A stretch of DNA of 64,000 nt. Source: Niebla homalea. Lineage: Eukaryota; Ascomycota; Lecanoromycetes; Lecanorales; Ramalinaceae. The position numbers were made by a program, and so were the translations under genes. Location of the stretch: the NCBI GenBank assembly GCA_019925105.1, contig JAHGAU010000004.1, positions 868,001-932,000 on the forward strand, in the 5' to 3' direction. A model generated the notes under the pieces. That model saw only the letters and a program-made list of their open reading frames with translations, was not told the DNA's origin and did not search any database. Below, one piece after another: positions 49,451 to 64,000 of the stretch (position 1 is the stretch's first letter; every line of letters begins with the position of its first letter).

Positions 49451-50596
49451 AATAATACTCTATATTACGAAAAAATACTCAAATCTTTAAGATTTAACCG
49501 TATAATTAAAGATTACTTTATATTTTACTATTTTAAAAAGAATATTACCCTTACTATCTATGTAAACGATATACTTATTGTCGTTAAGGATAAGTAAGTT
49601 ATTTAATGGCTTAAGGATACTCTTAAAGAATACTTCCGTCTAAAAAAGTTAAAGGATATTATATATTATTTAAGCATAAATATTATACGTAACCGATCCA
49701 ATCGTTCCGTCTATATTACTTAATCGATTTACATCAAGTAACTATTGGAATAAATAGATATAAAACTCTATTTCAATAAGGAACTATATATACCGATAAT
49801 AAAGGGTATAGTCTTAAAGCGAATACTTAAAGGATATAAAACAATAGAAATAAAGTAGAAGCTATATATATTTTTTATAAATACTTTATAGTAAATAACT
49901 TAAATAATATAATTTAACGTTCTTTTTTCTATTAATAAGTTAAAAAGCTTTATCGTGAATTTAATAATTACCTATATTAACGCGGTTAAGCATATAATAA
50001 AATACCTTAATTTAAATTATAATATCGGTATATATCATAATCCCGTTAAGGGAGAAAGTAAAAAGTTTATTAACTATATAGATATATCTTATATTAACGT
50101 TAAAGAGACGTTTTAATTTATATTAGGTTATATCTTTCAGTATTAGAATGGATTTATCTTAGCTTATTCTTATCAATAAAATACCGTAGCTATCTTACTA
50201 GCCGAGTCCGAGTATAATACGGCTTATAAAGCTATATAAAAAGCTCTTTTCTTTAACCCACTTCTTCATAAAATAGGCTACTTTAATAACGATATTTACC
50301 CCGTTACCTTATAAATTGATAATTAAGCGGCTATACGGATTGCTAATAAGCCATCCGATTACGATCGTATTAAATATATCCGGAATTACTATTATATAGT
50401 TTATAAAATGGTAATTAAGATTAAGGAGCTTACCCTTAAGTAAGTTTTATTTAAGGAATAAGCAGCGGATATACTTATTAAATTATTTGGATAAATAGAG
50501 TTTATCCCTGCCCGTAAGCTATTGGGCCTATACACCGTACCGAAAAATAAATAATAATAAATAAAATAGATCACCGGTATCACCGTCGTTATTATC

Positions 50597-50604
50597 AAAG
50601 GGGG
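50597..50604 (+). other. Copia C polypurine tract
   Basis: AAAGGGGG directly precedes the 3' LTR, the standard plus-strand primer position. It confirms plus orientation. Confidence 0.85.
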
Positions 50605-50793
50605 TATTGGAGTGTTAATAACTCCTTTATGGTGTTGTCCAGTATATACACGTATTGACTCAGAAGTATTATGTATATTAGAGCACCTGGCCGTACATCT
50701 CAGAACGGCCGGGATCCTTTGGAGATAGATTTGCTCTTCCTACACATATCTAGATAACTGAATCAATGAATACGTTACATACCCATTACATCA
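50605..50793 (+). repeat. 3' LTR of copia C
   Basis: 189 bp, TATTGGAGTG...CATTACATCA. The terminal TG has become TA by RIP; the rest is lightly mutated. Confidence 0.92.
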
Positions 50794-50798
50794 ATTAT

Positions 50799-56480
<5,682 letters not shown>

Positions 56481-56494
56481 TAATAAGCATGCAA

Positions 56495-56509
56495 GCCGGG
56501 CTTATAACT
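56495..56509 (-). other. Copia A primer-binding site (half-tRNA type)
   Basis: The reverse complement AGTTATAAGCCCGGC follows the 5' LTR directly. It matches the sites of copia B and C apart from one G-to-A change. It is complementary to the anticodon stem-loop of initiator tRNA-Met after reversing one RIP change. Confidence 0.7.
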
Positions 56510-56651
56510 TATTCAAATGGTAAGGTGTAACTTACTTAGTTAAGTAAGTATTATATAAGGTGCTAAGCGATATCTATCTATGAGAAGTCCAGGAAGTAGA
56601 CTAGCCCTCTTTTGGTAATAGCCGAGGTCTTCGCCTTCTGCACTTCTGACA
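56510..56651 (-). repeat. 5' LTR of copia A (right)
   Basis: 142 bp. The inner end reads TATTCAAATGG (one RIP change and one G/C change from TGTTGAAATGG); the outer end CACTTCTGACA is intact. Confidence 0.9.
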
Positions 56652-57843
56652 GGTGCCGCCGGAGCTTTACCGTTTTTTAACGTATTATCCTTTTTACGGG
56701 ATTTTATAGTTACTGTTAAAACCTTATTTTATAAAGGGGTAACGTAATCGGATACATAATGGCCCTTACCGTAATATATATAATACCTACTCGACGTTCT
56801 TATTTACTTTAAGGGCGGCGTTAAAAGTTTCGGGTATAACCTTACGTTTTTAACCGTAAAAATGATTTTTAATAGGGGTATACGCTGGCTTTAAGTTATC
56901 GGAACCAGGTTTAAATACCTTATTTTTAAAAGATTTACCCTTATTAACTTTCCGATTACCACTAATAATATATTCTAGATTATTTTTTTATATAATTACC
57001 GCCGTTACGATATTATCCCGGATTCTTAATACCCTATTAATTATAAAGATTTTAATCTTAAGCTCCGGTAAAAACTTTATAAAGAATATATAAATATAAA
57101 ACTTATTTAACAGTAATAATAAATCTTCTTTTATAGTCTTTAAAGCATTACGGAATTACGTTATTTTTTAACTAGGACGTTACTTAATATCCTTAAAACG
57201 TTTATAATAAGAGAATTAGCGGTTCTTTAAATTAACAATTAAGTTTAAAAACTTATCCTTAAACTTTTAATAGCTTATTTTATTGATTTTTTCGTCCGGT
57301 AAGTTAAAGATTTTATAAGAAATAAACCTTAAATAAAAAATTACCTTTTTTCTTTTAATAAAGAAGTACTTAAGATAAAGTATAAATTACCTTTTTAAAT
57401 CTATAAATTACATCTAATACTTACCCTTAGACTTATTTTAATAGGGTTTAAGTTTTTCCGGATAGGAAAGCTTACCCTTACGGGGTAAGATAAAGACTGC
57501 CGGCGGTACATTATTAACATAAAGGTTTATAATAAGGTTAATACGGGGGAGAATCCCGAAGCGTAAACCCTTATACTATACGTTAACACGGTTAAATATA
57601 TACTTTTAATAAGTACGGTTCTTAGTTTTAAGCCGATTAATTTTAAATTATAGTTTTAGAAATTAATCTTATTAAGCTATAATATTACGGCGGTATTCCG
57701 CCGTTACAATTTATTTAATTATAATAAAAAGGTTCTTAATTAAAAAGCGAATATCGCTTTTTTATTTTAAGGTTTATTAAGTTAATTAAATATTTATTAT
57801 AACGGTAATATCGGGCCTTTTCTTTAAAGAAGAAGAATTAAAA

Positions 57844-58189
57844 TATTAAATTAACTCCGTTAACGGTACGCCGGCGGGACTAATAAAAATAAGTATAAAA
57901 GACGTAACGTTACGGTCTGGATACTTAGGTACCACTTTAATAAGTAAATTGGTAATAAGACTAATTCTTAAGGAACTTAAAAAGAACTAAGGTATAGCCT
58001 TTACTTAAGGTAAAGGTAATAATTACCCCGCTTTACGCTTATTAAGCTACGGCTTATGAATAACGTATATTAAGGCCGTTACCAAAGCCCTTTGCCAAGG
58101 CCCTTTACCAAGGCTTAACGGCCTACCTTAGCGCAGCAGTATGGCGTACCACTGTAGCGCCGGCGCAGAGATGGCGCTAGCTGCTAACA
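57844..58189 (-). repeat. 5' LTR of the second gypsy copy
   Basis: 346 bp, same length as the two LTRs of the first copy. The outer end GCGCTAGCTGCTAACA is intact while the inner end reads TATTAAATTAACTCCG, RIP-changed from TGTTAGACTGACTCCG. Confidence 0.92.
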
Positions 58190-60314
58190 CTTAACCTTAA
58201 TATTATTTAAGAAAAAGCTAAAACTATTTAAGCTAAAAACCTATTAAAAAGTTATAAAAGATGATTATTATAAAATAAATTAATAATTAACGGAAAAAAA
58301 ATTAATACGGTTTTCATATTGAAAATAATACTTAAATATTTATATTTAAATATATAATATCCTTAAGTATAATTGTTTTAAAGGGATAATAAATTTATAC
58401 TTTTTAAAAAAACGTTAACGGTTTAATTATTCAGTATAAAACCCGCTGGATAATCCGTAATTATAAGTAACGGGAAGGTATCGATTATAATGAAACTTTC
58501 GCTTTTATAATTAAACTTATAAGTTATAAGGTATTTTTTATATTAATGGCAATTAACGATTAAAAATTAAAATAAATAAACGTAAAAACGGCTTTTCTTT
58601 ATAACTTAATTTAAAAAAAAGTTTATATAAAGTAACTTTATAATTAAAAGCGAAGAAAGTAATCCCTTTAATTATAATAATATTATTTTTTTACCTTTAT
58701 AAAAAAATGAAAGTTTAAATTAATACTTACAGACTATTACGTATTTATATATTTTAAAAATAGGATAATTATAGCACTTTATGTGGATAATATCATGATT
58801 ATTAATTTATCTAAAGAAGGTATTATAAACCTAAAGAAAATATTTAATAATTAATTTTATATATTTAACTTAAGGTTAATTTATTATTACTTAAGTATAA
58901 TTATTATAAGAAACCGTTAAAATAAAACGTTTTAACTTAATTAAAAAATTTATATAAAAAAATTATTAAAGAATATAAATAATAAAATATTATTTTTATA
59001 TATATCTTTATGAAGCTAAAGTATAAGTTAAAGCTTATATTTAAAGGCTATAAAATTAACCCGATTTTTTAAAAGAAATATTAATCGGCTAGAAGCTTTT
59101 TAATATATATTATACTTAAAATTCACTTAAATATCGCTTACTTTATCTTAATAACTAACCGATATACCTTAAATTTTATTATATATTATTAAAAGTTAAT
59201 AAAAAGAATTTAATATTACCTTTATATTACCGTTAATTTCTAATTAATATACCGGGGTAAATTAAAAGCTTTTAATGGCTATATTAATTCCGACTTTATT
59301 ATAAATTTAACCCGGAGGTTTATTATGGGTTACGTATTTAACATTAAAAATATTACGATTCATTAATAATTTAAGCGTTCAGTTATAAAGCGGAATATAT
59401 AAAATAAATATAAATAATTAAAAAAGCCTTATAGCTTAAGTAACTTTTAAATGAAATTCAGTTATATTAAGCCGGAAACCTCCTTATTATTATTATTTAT
59501 AAAAATAATTAAAACGTTATAACTTTTATTAAGAACCTTATATTCTATACCCGGATTAAGTATATAAATATTTAATAATATTAACTTTAAGAAGTTATAA
59601 AAAATAACCGGGTAGATTTAGAATATATCCCGATATATAAATAAGTTATTAACGGCTTAATAAAACCTTTATTATATTAACCCTTTAAGGGGTTCCGTAA
59701 AGTATTTAATTCTAAAATACCCCCGGAACGTTTTTATACCGATTAAAATTTTATTAATAATATTAATAGCTTTATAATTTTATTTTTAAATTATTTAAGA
59801 TAAGCTTTAAGTTACTTATAAGGGAAGTTCTTAATTATTTTTAAGGAGGCTATTATTAATTTTAAGGAACTTAAAAATACGTTTTAATATAAATTTAATA
59901 TATAAAATAAGAAAATTAAAAAAATATTTTTAAAAAAAAATCGTAAAAAACGATATTTATCCCGGAATATACCCGGATAAAATCATATATCCCGGGGGGT
60001 TATTAAAGGATAATTTAAGATATAGGGGAGCTTGTTATTACCGTACCGGCTTTATAACTTAAAGGAGTAAGTAATATATATTTAGGGTTATAAGTATAGT
60101 CTTTTAAGGTATTTTACCGTAAAAGGATTATTACTATAATATAGGGAAATAAAAAATTACCGCTATAGGGGAATGAAGATTACCGTTATAAAGGAGCTTT
60201 AATAGCTTATAAAAAACATTACTTAAATAAGGTATACGTTATATAAAAATTAAAGCTTAAAGCAATAATAAAATATAATATTATAAATAAACAATTACCT
60301 ATATAGGTAATATA
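58190..60314 (+). mobile_element. Copia E fragment: RT and RNase H, plus strand
   Basis: Starts abruptly at the gypsy LTR end (58189). Reverse transcriptase: VKTRWIIRNYK*REGIDYNETFA at about 58440-58500, then KTAFLYNLI near 58590; active site LYVDNIMII at about 58776-58803 with the second Asp changed to Asn. RNase H-like sequence runs to about 59620. Gag, integrase and 5' LTR are absent. GATATAGGGGAG at about 60013-60025 may be its polypurine tract, with TGTTATTACCG as a possible LTR start at 60030, but no partner LTR exists in the window. The second gypsy copy probably inserted into this element, but the other half was not found. Confidence 0.75.
60294..60311. repeat. 18-bp perfect palindrome
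   Basis: ATTACCTATATAGGTAAT reads the same on both strands and ends 3 bp before the copia D LTR. It may mark a target hotspot or be chance in A+T-rich DNA. Confidence 0.6.
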
Positions 60315-60476
60315 TGTTGAAGTTGAGAGGTGTAAGTTGCTTGATTATTACTATGTATAAAGTGAGACTATGTATAAGGCCATATGCCGCTATCCCACTT
60401 AAATTTAGTACGTCCGTTTTATTTAATCTGATCCGCGTTACGTAATCTCTTAAGTAGTGATCCTATATATTTAATA
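60315..60476 (-). repeat. 3' LTR of copia D, 162 bp
   Basis: The plus strand begins TGTTGAAGTTGAGAGGTG and ends TTAATA (TTAACA before RIP). The right edge is set by the adjoining polypurine tract. There is no second copy in the window to confirm the length. Confidence 0.72.
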
Positions 60477-60485
60477 CTCCCCTTT
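60477..60485 (-). other. Copia D polypurine tract
   Basis: The reverse complement AAAGGGGAG abuts the LTR, like AAAGGGGG of copia C. Confidence 0.75.
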
Positions 60486-60574
60486 AAACTTTATATATAG
60501 CCCGTAAATCTTACTTACTAAATAGCTCCTTTATAACTTTAATATTATATCCTTTTATATAAAAGTCTAGTTAC

Positions 60575-60645
60575 CGTGTTTATTAAGTAGCTCCCCTAAT
60601 TGTTAAGTGGCTAGCTCCCCTGGTTATTAAATGGCTAGCTCCCCT
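60575..60645 (-). repeat. Three 24-bp repeats with an AGGGGAG core
   Basis: On the minus strand three units start AGGGGAGCTA and continue CCATTTAATAACC, CCACTTAACAATT or a shortened form. They lie between RNase H and the true polypurine tract and repeat its AGGGGAG core. Confidence 0.8.
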
Positions 60646-60659
60646 ATATAACTACCATT

Positions 60660-63470
60660 TACCTATTATTTATTACCCGGCTTATTATTAGGTCCGCCGT
60701 TAATAAGTATACGGTCCTTAAACTATTAATATAGTGGCTTTTTAAGGCTTAACGCCCGTCTAAACTGCATAAAAATCTTGGTAAATAAAGCCTTTATTAA
60801 CCCGTTAGCTACCTACTCCGTAATATAAATATACTTGAAATTAACGGTGTTAACCTTAAGTTATTCCCGTAGCTAATATAGTTAAATACCTATATATTTT
60901 ATCCTTACGTAATATACCGGGTTTTTAGTTAATATAATAGCCTTTTAATTATTACTATAGATCGTAATAATAGGTATATATTTAAATTTATCGGGTTATA
61001 TTTATTTTAATAAGTTTTTTAGTTAAATAACTTCTTTAATAATTTGTGTTTATCCTATATATTTAACTTTATAAATAAATAACGCTATAGTTAATTACCT
61101 TTTTGAAGATTAATAAATCGGTATACTCCTTACGTTAAAGAGGTAACCTAAAGTTGATTTACGGGTAAAGTTAGCCGTAAAATCGGAGTTAATATACTTA
61201 TTAAGAGCTTTAAGTTTACCCTTATATATTAATTAAAAATATATAATAATCCGTAAATAACGTATAATTTACCTTATATATAGTTAGTATTAATAAAACG
61301 GATTTACGGAATACCGGTTAATAACTGCCACCGTATAGGCTATTTCCGGTCGTATATTAAGTATAATATATATTAATAAACTTACGGCCGATTAATATTA
61401 TTATTTAAATTCTAGCTTTGCTTAATAGCCCTTAAATAACGGTTCCGGCCTAGAATCGACTTATATAAATATATATATCGGATAAGCTTCTTATTAGTTG
61501 TGATTTCGTATTACCCTTTTAATATAGGTTTCTTAATTAAAACGGATTATTCGGTTTTATTGGTTTTAAATAATAATAATACTTAAATAATAGCTTATTA
61601 AACCTAGGTTAAATATACGGAATTCCTGGTTAAATACGGTTTTTAAGTCCTGAATTTTATATTTAAACGGATTAATTATTAAGACGTTATCTATATATAT
61701 AACTATGATCGTACCGGTTTTAAGGTAAAGGAATATATAATAATCCGTATAAATAAGTTTAAAACCTTATATAACTATAAACTCCCAGAAACGATTATAT
61801 TATAATTACGGTAATTACTTTAGTCTATATAGTCCCTTCTTAAGCTTATAATAAAGCTTCTTACCGTTTTTACCGGTCTTTTCTTATCCTTTTAACTATT
61901 TTACGTATACTTCTTCCTCATATTTTAACGTTTATTTACTTTAAATCCCAGTTATTAACCGTTATAAAGGTAAAGAAAAACTTATAATTTATAAATTTTA
62001 CTATTGAGGTAAACGTCTTATTATAATCGATACCTTTACGTTATTTAAAGTTACGTATTATTTATTAAGCCTTATAATGAATTATATTATTATAAAATTT
62101 ATATTTAAGGATAGAAATTTACCGTTTTCATAATATTATTACGCCAGCGGGGATTTAATTCCGCATAATTAAAACCTAAATATGGTTCTTTTTAAAGGAA
62201 TTATATTTATTACCTTCCGTTAACTCTTAATTTATCCGGGTATACTTATTTATTATAACTTCTTTATAAATTTTAAACTTAATAAGTTCCGGGGTTATCT
62301 TAAAGGATATTAAAGTTAAAGGGTATAACGGTTTATCCTTATTACGGGTTAATAAAGTTGAGAAAAAAAGTAGATTTAATAATATATTACGTAGTTTATC
62401 CGGAAATATAAAATTAGGATTATTTTTAATTAAATTCTTAATTTATTGCTTTTATCCTTAACTATAATTAATCTCTAAATCTTCGGTTATTAAGTTTAAA
62501 GGATCCGGTAAAGTTATTTATTAAGTAAAAACTATAGCCCGACATATAAGTTACTTAATAAAGATAAAGCTTATATTAATAATATCCATTTTAATTAAAC
62601 CGTAATTCCTAAACTTTTCCTTTAAATTAAGGTTTTATTAAGGCTTTCTTATTTTTTTAAGCTCTTAAATTTAATTAATAAGCTTTTTATAATTTGAACC
62701 ATTTAACGGTATTACCCGTTTTTCCTTAATATATACGTTATATACGTTCTTTATTATAAGGTTAAACCGTTTTACCCGTAAATTAATTACCTTAAAGTAT
62801 TTATTAATCTTTTTATTAAAACCTATTAAGATATACGGTTTTAACCTATTATTAAATTTAACCCGGTAACTTATAGTTCTTACGTATATAATTAACCTTA
62901 AGGTTTATATATAGGATATATCCGGTTTTTTATTATATTAAGCTTAATATAATATTACCCCTTTAAGTTATATATATAATATCTATATAATTATATAATT
63001 TATTATTTAGATTAACTTTAATTAAAAGCTTTTAAGTATACCCCCTGTTACCCGTATAACTTTAATCTTCTTATTAATTTCTTAATTAATTTTTTTATTA
63101 ATTAAATTTTATTTAAAGCTTTTACGTATTATTATCTTAAAAATAATTTTATATTATTTTAAATAGTTTAAGAAGGCTTTAAATATATATTTACTTCCGC
63201 CGTTAAACTTAAAAGCGTTTAATTTTTCGATCCGGAGGTTATTTATATTTAACTTTAAACTCCTTAAACCGTTAAATTATATCCGATTTATATATTAATA
63301 TATAAACTTTTAATATTATATTCTTATTATTACGGAAGGTTATATAATATGTTATTCCGTTATATCTTTAAAAATTAATTATCCTTAAAAAGTCCGTATA
63401 AATAAGCTTTAACGGATTTTCTATAGGTTTAAAATATCCTTTATATAATTAAAAGTATAATTATCCGGTA
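60660..63470 (-). pseudogene. Copia D pol remains
   Basis: Minus strand. RNase H reads SNN*KAIILTKNPVYYVRIKYIG around 60895-60960, close to the family's DNQGAIxLxKNPxxHxRTKHIDI. Reverse transcriptase is recognisable around 61600-62000 by LPLKPVRS, YIDNVLI and NPFKYKIQDL. Upstream parts (62000-63470) are too degraded to divide. Stops are at former Gln and Trp codons. Confidence 0.75.
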
Positions 63471-63476
63471 ATATTA

Positions 63477-64000
63477 ATTGATTGATTAATTTATATTACG
63501 GATTTAGTTAAGCTAATTCCGGCGTTCCTTAATACTCGGCCATTTGGCCTTACTAATAACCGCAAAAACCCGATATCTATAACGTTAGGAATAAAAACCG
63601 GTATCCACCTAGTTTCTATTTACGTTTTAAGGGTTAAGAGTATTTACGGCCGTTTAAAGAATAAGAATTTATTTATACGTTTTTTTTAAGAAAACCTATA
63701 ATATTATAATTAAATCTACTTAAGGATTATTTTTAAATTTATTGCTTTTCCGTTACTTTACGGGTCTATCCAATATTAAAATTTTAGAATTCCGATTATA
63801 CTATTAAATATCCTTATTAATACGTATATTATTATTATTTTATTTATATAACTTTACCGATTAATATAATATTATTTCTTACGCCGCCCCGGTATTTATA
63901 GCCCTTTTAATCCTTTATTAAATATAATTTTCCCGCCGCTGCTTTTTACTTTTAAGTTAACGGCGAAATTTCTTAATTAAATTTTCAATTACTTTTTTTA
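63477..64000 (-). mobile_element. LINE 3' end, minus strand, runs off the window
   Basis: The left edge is a (TGAT)n-type tail followed by the shared 3' region (ATTACGGATTTAGTTAAGCTAATTCCGGCGTTCC), as at 26870 and 4618. It inserted into copia D. The copy continues past 64000, so its length and target duplication are unknown. Confidence 0.87.

Larger units (their letters stand above)
40026..50596 (+). pseudogene. Copia C gag-pol remains, interrupted by copia B
   Basis: Plus strand, pieces 40026-43314 and 49456-50596. The Gag zinc knuckle at about 40962-41005 reads GNYNYKGFYYKN, where CxxC-x4-H-x4-C is expected: Cys and His have become Tyr. Integrase: IALYNLYQNGIAKRGF at about 41975-42025, matching the family's APYxPxQNGxAER. 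Reverse transcriptase starts with YKARWVIKGF near 43016-43050; its KALYSLK*ALLE motif is cut by copia B at 43314 and resumes at 49456 with YSILRKN; the active site is IYVNDILIVVKD at about 49552-49590. RNase H follows to about 50560. Many stops are at former Gln and Trp codons. A 65-residue minus frame at 50401-50598 is spurious. Confidence 0.87.
33894..50793 (+). mobile_element. Copia C, Ty1/copia element, plus strand, split by a LINE and copia B
   Basis: LTRs 33894-34081 (188 bp) and 50605-50793 (189 bp) begin TGTTGGAGTG (TATTGGAGTG in the right copy) and end with ATCA. ATTAT at 33889-33893 and 50794-50798 is the target duplication in copia A. A primer-binding site follows the left LTR and a polypurine tract precedes the right one. 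Internal pieces are 34082-34203, 40026-43314 and 49456-50604. Without the two insertions and their duplications the element is about 4.9 kb, typical for Ty1/copia. The LTR sequence is unrelated to copia A/B, so it is a separate family. Confidence 0.93.
60315..63476 (-). mobile_element. Copia D, minus strand, 5' part beyond the next LINE
   Basis: Its 3' LTR (60315-60476) and polypurine tract lie at the left. To the right, on the minus strand, follow RNase H (ILTKNPVYYVRIKYI at about 60900-60945), reverse transcriptase with active site VIYIDNVLI at about 61680-61706 (second Asp changed to Asn) and degraded integrase/Gag to 63476, where a LINE 3' end interrupts it. The 5' LTR should lie beyond the window. 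ATATA at 60310-60314 would be the left target duplication. Its LTR end resembles that of copia A/B, suggesting a related family. Confidence 0.82.

Noticed and set aside
50401..50598. 65-residue minus-strand frame
   Set aside because: Antisense to the RNase H end of copia C.

Overview
The window is a gene-free, A+T-rich block of fungal heterochromatin built almost entirely from dead transposable elements. The element types (Ty1/copia-like and Ty3/gypsy-like LTR retrotransposons, a Tad1-like LINE) and the mutation pattern point to a filamentous ascomycete (Pezizomycotina) with strong repeat-induced point mutation (RIP). CpA and TpG are largely replaced by TpA while CpG survives. Glutamine and tryptophan codons have become TAA/TAG. 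Copies of one element differ almost only by C/T and G/A transitions. No intact protein-coding gene and no rRNA or tRNA gene was found. All recognised 'genes' are pseudogenes whose domains show only when in-frame stops are read through.

Layout. 1-2504: unassigned degraded DNA. 2505-4249: a small LTR element (TRIM-like) with 150-bp LTRs and a TATAT duplication. 4322-5075: two LINE 3' ends, the second a 5'-truncated copy with a 13-bp target duplication. 5089-10771: degraded DNA holding one long RIP-interrupted reading frame (about 8600-9780) with a Gln-Gln-Pro-Thr repeat. 10772-18386: a complete minus-strand gypsy chromovirus (346-bp LTRs, TTATT duplication). 18387-22310: degraded DNA with three tandem-repeat arrays, one a composite satellite of about 230-267 bp units. 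22320-24086: 5' part of a LINE.

24087-58189 is a nest. A second gypsy copy was split by a full LINE (26870-32941) and by copia A (33384-56651). Copia A was split by copia C (33894-50793). Copia C was split by a full LINE (34204-40012) and by copia B (43315-49450). Two solo LTRs sit in the 26870-32941 LINE. Every LTR insertion inside this nest has a matching 5-bp duplication and both full LINEs have matching 13-bp ones, so the order of events can be read. 58190-60314 is a plus-strand copia fragment, 60315-63476 a minus-strand copia running off the right side, and 63477-64000 the 3' end of another LINE.

Nothing here works together as a pathway. The common thread is genome defence: every reverse transcriptase whose active site I could read has lost at least one catalytic aspartate, and damage is weakest at element edges and in short repeats, as expected if RIP needs a minimum length of paired homology. 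Family assignments rest on translated motifs read by eye; no database search was run.
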